NCBI RefSeq assembly: GCF_000426225.1
Contig: NZ_AUEY01000002.1
Span: 124,001-188,000, forward strand
Reading direction: 5' to 3'
DNA: 64,000 nt
Source of the DNA: Desulforegula conservatrix Mb1Pa
GTDB taxonomy: Bacteria > Desulfobacterota > Desulfobacteria > Desulfobacterales > Desulforegulaceae
The position numbers and the translations under genes are program-made. The notes below the pieces were generated by a model. It was not told where the DNA came from. It searched no databases and was given only the letters and a program-made list of their open reading frames with translations. Of the stretch, positions 46,338-54,376 are shown one piece after another (position 1 is the first letter of the stretch; each line of letters begins with the position of its first letter).

Positions 46338-46471
46338 GTCTTAGGGACTGAAAATAATAGTTGCAAAGAAAAGATACTGAAACAAAATGAAGTGACTCTT
46401 CAACGTACAACAAATAAGCTGAATTTGTCAAATTTGCTGATTAATGATTTAAAGATTCCGGACGAGCGGTT

Positions 46472-47857
46472 TTATATCAAATGACCCTGCATGATAAAAA
46501 TAGCCATGGAAAAATAAATAACCAGGCCTGTTACGTCGACAAGCGTTGCAACAAAGGGAGCGGATGAAGTGGCTGGGTCTGCGCCTATTTTTTTCATAAA
46601 AAGCGGAAGCATGGATCCGGTGAGAGTTCCCCATAAAACAACCAGTATCAATGACAAACCGACAGTAACTGCAATGGACAGCCAGTGTTCTCCATACATT
46701 CCAAAGGCCTTTTGCCATATAGCGATTCTTATAATGCCAATTACCCCAAGCAGTCCGCCCAGAGCCAGGCCTGAAAAAATCTCCCTTTTCATTACTGTCC
46801 ACCAGTCAGCAAGCTTGACCTCGCCTAATGACATGGCTCTGATTACGAGTGTTGCAGCCTGGGAGCCGCTGTTGCCTCCGCTGGAAATTATCAAAGGAAC
46901 AAACAGCGCCAGTACCACAGCTTTTGCGATCTCATCCTCAAAAGCTCCCATTGCGGAAGCTGTGAGCATTTCACCGATAAAAAGGCTTATCAGCCATTTT
47001 GCCCTTTTCTTTATAAGAGTAAAAAGAGGGATATCCAGGTAAGGGGCGTCAAGGGCTTCGGTACCACCGACCTTCTGTATGTCTTCTGTTACTTCTTCCT
47101 CCATGACGTCAAACACGTCATCAATGGTAACTATACCTATGAGAACTCCGTCCGTGTCAGTTACAGGAAGGGCCGTTCTGTCGTAGTCCTGGAAGATTCC
47201 AATAACAGACTCCTGGTCATCCGTGGCCTTAAGGGTCAGAAGTCTGCCATCCATAAGTGAGGATATAGGAACCATTGGCTCCGAAAGAATAATCTGTCTG
47301 ATCCTCATGTCTCCGATGAGTCTTTCATTGTCATCTACGACATAAATAACATTCAGCGTTTCACTGTCGCTTCCGGTCTTTCTGATATGATCAAGGGCTT
47401 TTTCAACAGTCCATTTGTCATTGACACAGACATAATCCGGGGTCATGAGGCGGCCGACGCTCTCAGGCGGATATCCAAGCAGAGTGACTGCTATTCTTCT
47501 CTGTTCAGGAGACAGGAGCCTCATGAGCTTCTGGGTTATATAACCTGGGAGTTCTTCAAAAAGACTTGTTCTGTCATCAGGAGAGAGGTCGTTTAGCAGG
47601 GTCGACAGGGAATATGGATCTTTTGCAAGTCTGTCAACCAGTTCATGCTGTTTTTCAAGGGAAAGCTGCTCGAATGTCCTGACCGCAAGATCACGGGGAA
47701 GAAGTCTGAAAACAATGATATCATCCTGGGCAGGAAGATCATCAATTATACCCGCAATTTCAACAGGATAAAGATCTGTTAACACTTCTCTGAGAAGCTT
47801 GAAATTTTTAGATTTTATGAGCTGCCGGATTTCAGGATTGACGAGTGCGGAAAACAT
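46472..47857 (-). CDS. mgtE: magnesium transporter MgtE
   Basis: The 461-residue protein has an MgtE N domain (about 1-125), two CBS domains (about 135-260, sensing cytoplasmic Mg2+) and five membrane helices. The pore motif region includes FVPLIISSGGNSGSQAATLV and LPLFMKKIGADPATSSAPFV. It is full length and should be a functional Mg2+ channel. It is a single gene downstream of nothing obvious. Confidence 0.95.
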   Translation of the reverse strand: MFSALVNPEIRQLIKSKNFKLLREVLTDLYPVEIAGIIDDLPAQDDIIVFRLLPRDLAVRTFEQLSLEKQHELVDRLAKDPYSLSTLLNDLSPDDRTSLFEELPGYITQKLMRLLSPEQRRIAVTLLGYPPESVGRLMTPDYVCVNDKWTVEKALDHIRKTGSDSETLNVIYVVDDNERLIGDMRIRQIILSEPMVPISSLMDGRLLTLKATDDQESVIGIFQDYDRTALPVTDTDGVLIGIVTIDDVFDVMEEEVTEDIQKVGGTEALDAPYLDIPLFTLIKKRAKWLISLFIGEMLTASAMGAFEDEIAKAVVLALFVPLIISSGGNSGSQAATLVIRAMSLGEVKLADWWTVMKREIFSGLALGGLLGVIGIIRIAIWQKAFGMYGEHWLSIAVTVGLSLILVVLWGTLTGSMLPLFMKKIGADPATSSAPFVATLVDVTGLVIYFSMAIFIMQGHLI

Positions 47858-48122
47858 GAAACGGATCTCCCTGATTTATCTGGTTTCAATTTGAATTTGA
47901 AGCCCTGGCTTCAGCAAGCAGCCTCTTCAGAAAAAGCCGACATTTTGCGATACATGCAAATAATTAAAAACGCAATCATTTGTTTTATCAAATAAAAAAC
48001 TAATAAAACAGCCCGGGAATCAATTGTATTATTCCGGACTGATTGTTCAGGTTATGTGTTTTTACACCCATTTATTTTTCTGGATTCATCCTTAAAAAAA
48101 AGTATTATGTTAAAGCAAAGAC

Positions 48123-48278
48123 TGATGGCCTCGCAAAAAGTCAAAAAAGACGCCGGTGTCATGCCGGACTTGATCCGCCATCTTTGTATTTTCAGACACT
48201 TCCGGATTCATGCACCCGGTTTTCACAGGGGCAGGCCCGCCGGAATGATAGTAATCAGGCTTTTTGCGGGTTCATCAA
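48123..48278 (-). repeat. interspersed inverted-end repeat, copy 7, with internal insertion
   Basis: Reversed orientation: TGATGGCCTCGCAAAAAGTC at the left and GGCTTTTTGCGGGTTCATCA at the right. About 22 extra bases split the second hairpin: after GGATTC comes CATGCACCCGGTTTTCAC before CCGGAATGA. Confidence 0.88.
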
Positions 48279-48415
48279 GGCTGGAGTGCCCTTAATCCCT
48301 TTTTTATGGAACTCCAAAACAGAAAGCTATAACCAAATGCTATAATTAGGAATAGTCCGAAGAATTATGGTTGCTTCAGCGATTAATGCATTTTAGTCAT
48401 TTTGTTAGGATCTTT

Positions 48416-49066
48416 ATGGAAAATAGTAAACCATCAATTCTTATTGTGGACGACTTACCCGAAAATATCCAGATACTCAGTTCGGCTCTGGACGGCGAGT
48501 TTGAGCTTTATTTTGCCTTAAATGGTAAAGATGCGCTGAAGAGAGTGGCGAGTCTTAGGCCTGATCTTATTCTTCTGGACATAATTATGCCGGGAATGAG
48601 TGGATTCGAAGTCTGCAAAACAATAAAAGAAACACCTGAATTATCCGGTATTCCAATTATTTTCATCACTGCCCTTGGCCATGCTGACGAAGAATCCGAA
48701 GGCCTTATGCTTGGTGCTGCAGATTATATTACAAAGCCTTTCAATTCGGATCTTGTCCGTTTAAGGGTTCGCAATCATCTTGAGCTTAAAATAAAGAGAG
48801 ACACCCTTGAGCAAAGAACACGTGAGCTGGAGGAGGCTCTTAAAGATGTCAGAATGCTTAATGAACTTCTTCCAATCTGTGCTTCGTGTAAAAATGTCAG
48901 AAATGATGAGGGATACTGGGAGCAGGTGGAGAAATACTTCAGTGAGCGCACGGATGTCATGTTCAGCCACGCCATTTGCCCGGATTGCCTTAAAAAGCTT
49001 TACCCTGAAATATACCCTGCCATACTTGAAGGGCTTGAAGCCCCAAAAAAGCCCGAAGACAGCTGA
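48416..49066 (+). CDS. response regulator with C-terminal cysteine-rich motif
   Basis: The 216-residue protein has a receiver domain (ILIVDDLPENIQILS, phospho-Asp in PDLILLDIIMPGMSGFEV, ADYITKPF) and a coiled-coil linker. The C-terminus reads LLPICASCKNVRNDEGYWEQ...FSHAICPDCLKKLYP. This Cys motif is common at the end of Desulfobacterota PAS/REC proteins and presumably binds metal. The start at ATG 48416 follows AGGA; an upstream TTG is less likely. Partner kinase unknown. Confidence 0.88.
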   Translation: MENSKPSILIVDDLPENIQILSSALDGEFELYFALNGKDALKRVASLRPDLILLDIIMPGMSGFEVCKTIKETPELSGIPIIFITALGHADEESEGLMLGAADYITKPFNSDLVRLRVRNHLELKIKRDTLEQRTRELEEALKDVRMLNELLPICASCKNVRNDEGYWEQVEKYFSERTDVMFSHAICPDCLKKLYPEIYPAILEGLEAPKKPEDS

Positions 49067-49101
49067 TCAGGACATAATTTTGTGGCACTTCGGGACTCTT
49101 G

Positions 49102-49638
49102 CTAAAAGCCGGAATATTTTTTCATGAAAGACATCATTGCAATTACAAGATACACAATGGTCATGAATCCTGAAAGCATGATTATCGTCCATATTCCTGC
49201 TTTTAAAAGCGTGCTGGCCGATTTTGTTCTGTTTATCAGCTCGAGGGCCTGCCTTGACTGCGTGAAGGCTATTGGAAGGGTTATAAGGCCAGGAACTGTT
49301 CCAATGCTTATGATCAGAAGAAAAAATGCTTTTTTAGCAAGATTTTTTGCTTCATTTATCATCATTGTTTCTTGATTAATTACTTCGTATGCACCGTCAT
49401 CGTCCTCGTCTGTTACCACATTTAAAGTATAAACACGCAGAATGTCCTGTGCCTGCGACTCATCCACCGCCTGAACCTTAAGTTCTATTCCCCGGGCAAG
49501 TTGCAGGTTTGGATACATGTTTCCGCACCCGTCCTTAAAAATATACGCAGGAATACCTGATCCCTCAAGCTGCCCTTTTGCCAGCTCTGCTTCTACTTCG
49601 GAATTGAATACACGCAAGGTGACGAGATTCTCGGGCAT
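49102..49638 (-). CDS. DUF2007-domain protein with two membrane helices
   Basis: The N-terminal part (residues 1-70; LVTLRVFNSEVEAELAKGQL, EGSGIPAYIFKDG, GIELKVQAVDESQAQDIL) matches the DUF2007 'putative signal transducing' ferredoxin-like domain. Two hydrophobic helices follow (about 103-125 and 147-170). Function unknown. Its leader contains a perfect 17-bp inverted repeat. Confidence 0.75.
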   Translation of the reverse strand: MPENLVTLRVFNSEVEAELAKGQLEGSGIPAYIFKDGCGNMYPNLQLARGIELKVQAVDESQAQDILRVYTLNVVTDEDDDGAYEVINQETMMINEAKNLAKKAFFLLIISIGTVPGLITLPIAFTQSRQALELINRTKSASTLLKAGIWTIIMLSGFMTIVYLVIAMMSFMKKYSGF

Positions 49639-49691
49639 CTTGTCCTGTTTTAAAGAAGAATTAAGCGTGCGGAATGCTGGGGATAACCTGT

Positions 49692-49735
49692 TTTTCCTTT
49701 CTCTCCTTCTGGTCAGGCAAGGAGAGAAAGGAAAA
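49692..49735. repeat. perfect 17-bp inverted repeat upstream of the DUF2007 gene
   Basis: TTTTCCTTTCTCTCCTT pairs perfectly with AAGGAGAGAAAGGAAAA around a 10-base loop. One arm is pure pyrimidine and the other pure purine. No T run follows on the minus strand, so it is not a standard terminator. It lies 54 bases ahead of the gene start. Confidence 0.75.
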
Positions 49736-49866
49736 TTATCTTAAGCTGATAAATCAGGTAGACCGCTTAAATAATAGTAACGATCCGAATTTACTGATAT
49801 TGATCATGTCTGGTCCGAGCCGTATTTTCACAGCTTCCTGCATGAACCTGCCATAATTAGACAGAG

Positions 49867-50000
49867 TTGACAAAGTCGCAAAAAGTCAGATTACCGTCAT
49901 TCCGGCGCAGGCCGGAATCCAGAAGTAGCTCAAATTACTGGATGCCGGATCAAGTCCGACATGACGCCGTTGCCTTTTTTTGAGTTTTTGCGACGCCTTC
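49867..50000 (+). repeat. interspersed inverted-end repeat, copy 8
   Basis: Plus orientation, very well conserved: TTGACAAAGTCGCAAAAAGTC at the left, both cores intact (ATTCCGGCGCAGGCCGGAAT; ATGCCGGATCAAGTCCGACAT) and GAGTTTTTGCGACGCCTTC at the right. Confidence 0.93.
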
Positions 50001-50064
50001 AGAATTTAATCCAATTAATTTTTTTTGCGATCTTTTTTAAACTCAATTTAGCTGATTTTAATTA

Positions 50065-50367
50065 TCATAAATCTTCTATTGAACCGATCTGTTCGTAAAG
50101 ATCCAGATTAGGTTCTTTTTCAAGCAGCGGTCTTACCTTGGCAAGAAGATCCTTAAAATATGGAGTTGCAATATGCTCGTCAAAAGCCTTGCTGTCTCTG
50201 TATCTCTCGTAAAAAAGGAATTTTTCTGAATGATTGACTGATCTGTGGAGTACATAGCTTATCGCTCCCGGTTCGGTTTTCACATGCTGAATAACCTCCT
50301 TGAGAGCGGCCTCCACATCTCTTTCCTTGCCTGCCTTTGCCTTCAAAGTTGCACAAACGACAATCAT
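50065..50367 (-). CDS. antibiotic biosynthesis monooxygenase (ABM) domain protein, putative quinol monooxygenase
   Basis: The 100-residue ferredoxin-like protein matches YgiN-type ABM proteins: VVCATLKAKAGKERDVEAAL, EPGAISYVLHRSVNHSEKF, YERYRDSKAFDEHIATPYF. Such dimers oxidise quinols or degrade heme in characterised members, but many are unassigned. A strong ribosome-binding site, AAGGAG, precedes the ATG. It is a single gene. Confidence 0.85.
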   Translation of the reverse strand: MIVVCATLKAKAGKERDVEAALKEVIQHVKTEPGAISYVLHRSVNHSEKFLFYERYRDSKAFDEHIATPYFKDLLAKVRPLLEKEPNLDLYEQIGSIEDL

Positions 50368-50797
50368 GGACTTCTCCTTTTCATTATTATGTTTACCCGG
50401 CGATAAAACCCATTAACGCCAGAAAAAAATCCGCCATTAATTCACCTTTGTCTAAGGGATTGATCAGGTTATCTTTACAAAATGTTTTTCAAATAAACAG
50501 AATTTTATACAAGAGCATAAGGCTTGGCCATTTTAGAACCGCGTCATGCGGTTGCAAAAGAGGCTCCGGTTCAGTACCGGTATGGTACATATTCATCAGA
50601 ACTCAGATGTAATGAATACCTGAAAAGTATTCATGTAGCAACACTAGTTATTTTGCTCCTTCTTGTAAAGATTTATCTCTGTATAAACTTAGTTTATTTT
50701 TCCAATAAGCATAAACACCAATATTCATTAATGGGAGTTGATTCTGGCCGATGTGGAATGATAAATGATATCAGGTAAAAGAGCCTCCATCATAATT
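50368..50797. other. intergenic region, no supported gene
   Basis: About 430 bases hold only short frames without ribosome-binding sites. A small hairpin, AACCGC-GTCAT-GCGGTT, lies at 50537-50553, and an interrupted CCGGT/ACCGG pair lies nearby. No function is assigned. Confidence 0.5.
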
Positions 50798-50931
50798 GAT
50801 GGACTCGCAAAAAGTCAAAATATGGCGTCGGCGTCATGCCGGGCTTGATCCGGAATCCAGGATTATTCATATACTTCTGGATGCCGGCCTGTGCCGGAAT
50901 GACGGTAATAGGACTTTTTACGACCTTGTCA
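50798..50931 (-). repeat. interspersed inverted-end repeat, copy 9
   Basis: Reversed orientation: TGATGGACTCGCAAAAAGTC at the left, cores ATGCCGGGCTTGATCCGGAAT and GCCGGCCTGTGCCGGAAT, and GGACTTTTTACGACCTTGTCA at the right. Confidence 0.93.
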
Positions 50932-50995
50932 TAATTATGTCAGCCCCAAAACAGTTTCGAGAATTTTTTTAAAATTTGAAAAAGAGGATGATTGA

Positions 50996-51358
50996 ATGAT
51001 CTGCCTTAAAAAAATGTTCAGAATCACATTGTTTGTTCCCCCATCACACCTTGAGATACTTGTGGACAGCGTCATAAAAGCAAACCCGTTGAGGTATGGC
51101 AATTACGATTCGGTTGTGTGGTGGTCCTCGGTTGGGGTAGAGCAGTTCAGACCCCTTGATTCCGCCCTGCCGACAGAGGGCAGCAGTAATATAAAAGAAA
51201 AATTGCCTTCAGTAATGGTTCAGTTTTCTCTTCCTCATGACGAAAATATGCTCGAAAAGGTGATAAAGGACGGCATTATTTCTGTGCATCCCTGGGAAGA
51301 ACCCGTGATTCAGATACATGAAGTCTTGGCCACCCGGACATCGGCCGTGGAAGATTAA
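50996..51358 (+). CDS. stand-alone NIF3/YqfO-type CutA-like domain protein
   Basis: The 120-residue protein resembles the PII/CutA-like insert domain of NIF3 (DUF34) proteins: ITLFVPPSHLEILVDSVIKA, YGNYDSVVWWSSVGVEQFRP, VQFSLPHDENMLEKVIKD and HPWEEPVIQIHEV. The dinuclear metal domain is absent. AGAGG lies 8 bases before the ATG. Function unknown. Confidence 0.7.
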   Translation: MICLKKMFRITLFVPPSHLEILVDSVIKANPLRYGNYDSVVWWSSVGVEQFRPLDSALPTEGSSNIKEKLPSVMVQFSLPHDENMLEKVIKDGIISVHPWEEPVIQIHEVLATRTSAVED

Positions 51359-51565
51359 TTTATATTGGAAAAACCTAAGGGGCATTTTACATGCACGGCT
51401 TGGCAGATATTTAATATGACTTGCAAACTTTTCGTTTTACTAATAAAAAAAGTGGTGTTTTTTGATATCGCCCTTCTTTTCCCTTATAAAATCGATGCCG
51501 CAAATGTTGAAAACCAGGCTGATTTAGAGTTTTGTCTGAAAAAAATAAATGTATAAGGAGCTAAA

Positions 51566-52291
51566 ATGAAAAAACTTTTCCCTGTTCTCATGGTTTTAAT
51601 GATGTTTTATGGCTGTGCAGCCACCCAGACCGCCATCACCAAAAAAGACCTCAAAGTGGAAACCAAAATGTCTGATACCATTTTCCTGGAACTTGAAAAT
51701 CAGACCGAGAAAACCATATATGTTGATCTTAAAAATACTTCAGACAAGGATATTGATATTCTTCCTGTCGTAACAAGCCATCTCCAGAGAAGGGGTTACA
51801 GAATAGTAACCAATCCCAAAACGGCTTTTTATATTCTTCAGGCCAATATCCTCTTCGTAGGGCAGACTGACCCGACAGCACTTGAGCAGTCAAGAATGGC
51901 TGGATTTGGAGGCGCACTTGCAGGAGCTGCAATTGGCGGCGGGATTGCTAACGCTCGCAACGGAAATACCACAACCGGAGCTGTTGTTGGCGGTCTTCTC
52001 GGCGCAGGGGCCGAAATGATTTCCGGTTCGCTTGTAAAAGATGTTACCTACTCCATAGTAACGGACATTCAGGTTGCCGAAAAAACCCCTGAAAAAGTAT
52101 CCCAGTCCAGCCAATCCCAGCTCAAGCAGGGAAAGTCGTCTTCTGTTTCACAATCAAGCCATACAACCACAAACAGAAAGAAATATCAGACCAGAATATG
52201 CTCATACGCAAACCAGGTTAATCTTAAATTCGAAGAAGCCCTGCCTGCGCTTGAGGAAGGTCTGGCAAAATCAGTAGCAGGAATTTTCTAA
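51566..52291 (+). CDS. traT: TraT-family outer-membrane lipoprotein
   Basis: The 241-residue product is recognisably TraT, the surface-exclusion/complement-resistance lipoprotein best known from F-type plasmids. It has lipobox FYGC, LKVETKMSDTIFLE, YVDLKNTSDKDI, RGYRIVTNPKTAFYILQANI, a Gly/Ala-rich hydrophobic middle (GGALAGAAIGGGIANARNGN), LVKDVTYSIVTDIQVAEK, KYQTRICSYANQVNLKFEEA and a Lys-Ser C-terminus. AAGGAG precedes the ATG. No conjugation genes are nearby, so this is a chromosomal homologue of uncertain role. Confidence 0.93.
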   Translation: MKKLFPVLMVLMMFYGCAATQTAITKKDLKVETKMSDTIFLELENQTEKTIYVDLKNTSDKDIDILPVVTSHLQRRGYRIVTNPKTAFYILQANILFVGQTDPTALEQSRMAGFGGALAGAAIGGGIANARNGNTTTGAVVGGLLGAGAEMISGSLVKDVTYSIVTDIQVAEKTPEKVSQSSQSQLKQGKSSSVSQSSHTTTNRKKYQTRICSYANQVNLKFEEALPALEEGLAKSVAGIF

Positions 52292-52311
52292 TATATTCAG
52301 AACTTTGACTT

Positions 52312-52344
52312 AAAGGGTGCGTGGGACGCGTCACGCATCCTTTT
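52312..52344 (+). terminator. rho-independent terminator after traT homologue
   Basis: AAAGGGTGCGTG pairs with CACGCATCCTTTT (one G-T wobble) around GGACGCGT, ending in a T4 run, 21 bases after the stop. Confidence 0.8.
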
Positions 52345-52365
52345 GTCTTTGTTTCAACAAGATTG

Positions 52366-52402
52366 GCAAGATAGCAAACCTACGCCGGAATGACGGGAAT
52401 CT
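52366..52402. repeat. relic of the interspersed repeat (internally deleted)
   Basis: GGCAAGATAGCAAA, resembling the plus-type left end, is joined directly to CCTACGCCGGAATGACGG, an internal segment in reversed orientation. This looks like the remains of a rearranged or deleted copy. Confidence 0.55.
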
Positions 52403-52405
52403 GCC

Positions 52406-54133
52406 TTATTCTGATTTAGATTCGATTAGTCTGGAATTGGCCTTGTGAATCAAGGATACGCAATCTATGGCTTCTTCAGGACAAATGGCAAGACCGGAGC
52501 TGAAGAATATCTGTTCATGCCAGGCATCCACACTTCCAAAACACTCGGCGAGCCCTTTTTTTATTCTTTCTGCAACAATCATGACCTCATTATTGTCAGT
52601 ATATGGAAAAATAACGGCAAATTTGTGAACCGAAAATCTGGCCGGGAAATCGACAGCCCTTATGCATGCGGTTATTATGGCTGCGGCTTCCTTTATCGCG
52701 TTTTCCGAAGTCTGGTTGCCATGTATATCGGTATATTTCCCAAAATCATTCATTTCTATGACCATAACAGCAATGGAGTATCCCTGACGAATACTGCGCT
52801 TTACTTCTATGTCCAGATAATGCCTGAAATAGGAATAGGTATACAGGCCGGTCTGCCGGTCGGTTATGGATGAGCTCATGGCATTTTCAACCTTTGAACT
52901 CAATGCATCGAACCGGTTCTTTTTTTTGACCAGCGCCCTTATTCTTGCAGATAGCTCTGATATGGGAACAGGCATATCCACATAATCGTCGCAGCCCGCA
53001 TTGATGGCCTGAATTCTTTTTTCAGTACCCATATTTTTGGAAAGCACCAGAATCTGTATTCCTGATGTTGATTCCTGTGATTTGATGACGGCACATAAAG
53101 ATACCGGATTATAATCCTGAAGAACAACAGGAAAACAGATAACATCAGCACGACCCGATTTGATATATTCCAGGGCTTCCTTGGTCTCGGAAAACATAAG
53201 CGCCCTGTATTTTTTATCATCAACAAGGGCGTTCATGATTTTTTCTACATTCTTTTCATCAAGGTTTATGAATACTATGACTGGATGCGCTGCTGAAAGT
53301 CCCTCAGAAATTGGGGAACAGCCGTTTTTCATGCATGGTGACGTCCCTTTTTTTAAATTTAGGAGCCTGCACACCTTTTCCATAAGTTCTGTCTGGCTTA
53401 GCGGCATGCCTATTATGGCGTCTGCTCCTGCACTCCATGCTCTTTCTATTTCAGATGGCCCGTTTGTGATTGCGAGTATGGGGATTTCAGCTGTCGCGGA
53501 ATCGGCCCTGAATGCTTCAGCAGTCTCAAATCGTCTCGTTTCCGGAGACACAAAACCTACGATCAGAAGGTCAATGCCGTCACTAAACACATTGAGCGAC
53601 GCAGATATCCCGTTTTCCCCGGCTGCGTTTATGATTTCCGCTCCGAGCCCTGAAAGATAATTTTTAACCAGCTTTCTGTTTTCAGGATCAGCGTCGGCAA
53701 GGAGAATCCTCGGCGTTTTGGAGCTGTCTCCTTTATTATCAGAACGGTCTTCCTTATTATCAATTTCAGAAAAGAGAAATCCGTGAAGCGTCTTAAGAAA
53801 TGTCCGGGTATCAAGGGGTTTTGTAATATATCCGTTGCATCCCGCCTCCCTCGCTTTGTTCATTTCTTCCTGCATGGCGTGCGCGCTGAGAGCAACTATG
53901 GGAATCGAGGACATAGCCTTGTCATTTTTTAATATTCTTGTGGCATCAAGACCATTTATTCCGGGAAGCTGGATATCCATGAGTATAAGATCCGGCTTTT
54001 CAGCCCTTGCCATCCTTATTCCATCTTCTGCATTATATGCGGTCAGCGCATGCAGCCCGGACATGGTGATCAGTTTTTTGGTAAGCTTCAGGTTGAGGAC
54101 ATTATCTTCAACTATAAGAATCTTTTTGCTCAT
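52406..54133 (-). CDS. triple-receiver response regulator with degenerate GGDEF domain
   Basis: The 575-residue protein has REC1 (1-125; ILIVEDNVLNLKLTK, phospho-Asp in PDLILMDIQLPGINGLDA), REC2 (about 140-260; ILLADADPENRKLVK, no clear phospho-Asp) and REC3 (about 280-400; degenerate). A GGDEF-type domain spans about 415-575 (TDRQTGLYTYSYFRHYLDIE). The active-site motif reads SVHKFAV instead of GG(D/E)EF, so no cyclase activity is expected. It may bind nucleotide or act as an output adaptor. It is the last gene of the receptor-YfiR-kinase module, separated from it by a repeat copy. Confidence 0.88.
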   Translation of the reverse strand: MSKKILIVEDNVLNLKLTKKLITMSGLHALTAYNAEDGIRMARAEKPDLILMDIQLPGINGLDATRILKNDKAMSSIPIVALSAHAMQEEMNKAREAGCNGYITKPLDTRTFLKTLHGFLFSEIDNKEDRSDNKGDSSKTPRILLADADPENRKLVKNYLSGLGAEIINAAGENGISASLNVFSDGIDLLIVGFVSPETRRFETAEAFRADSATAEIPILAITNGPSEIERAWSAGADAIIGMPLSQTELMEKVCRLLNLKKGTSPCMKNGCSPISEGLSAAHPVIVFINLDEKNVEKIMNALVDDKKYRALMFSETKEALEYIKSGRADVICFPVVLQDYNPVSLCAVIKSQESTSGIQILVLSKNMGTEKRIQAINAGCDDYVDMPVPISELSARIRALVKKKNRFDALSSKVENAMSSSITDRQTGLYTYSYFRHYLDIEVKRSIRQGYSIAVMVIEMNDFGKYTDIHGNQTSENAIKEAAAIITACIRAVDFPARFSVHKFAVIFPYTDNNEVMIVAERIKKGLAECFGSVDAWHEQIFFSSGLAICPEEAIDCVSLIHKANSRLIESKSE

Positions 54134-54197
54134 TTGGGTATCCTCTTCTGGAAATCCGCGGGTGGCTACGGAAAGAAATCAGACATATAAGTAAAAA

Positions 54198-54331
54198 TGA
54201 CAAGGTCGCAAAAAGTCCGATTACCGTCATTCCGGCGCAGGCCTGAATCCAGAAGTGGCTGAAATTACTGGATGCCTGGTCAAGTCCGGCATGACGCTTA
54301 AGCCATTTTTAGACTTTTTGCGAGTCCATCA
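54198..54331 (+). repeat. interspersed inverted-end repeat, copy 10
   Basis: Plus orientation: TGACAAGGTCGCAAAAAGTCC at the left and GACTTTTTGCGAGTCCATCA at the right, with the core ATTCCGGCGCAGGCCTGAAT. It lies between the histidine kinase and triple-REC genes. Confidence 0.93.
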
Positions 54332-54376
54332 AAAATAACGCATACAAGAATCACGGGGAGGAATGACCGCTGCTTT

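Noticed and set aside
46426-46431. TTGACA on the minus strand upstream of cheR as the che promoter
   Set aside because: The matching -10 (TACGTT at 18 bases) is poor, so I do not list it as a feature.
50524-50778. 84-codon plus-strand frame in the gap after the ABM gene
   Set aside because: No ribosome-binding site and no protein-like conservation pattern; overlapping frames of similar length occur by chance there.
51365-51556. 63-codon frame between the NIF3-like gene and the traT homologue
   Set aside because: No ribosome-binding site, no recognisable features, and low-complexity hydrophobic composition; probably leader sequence of traT.
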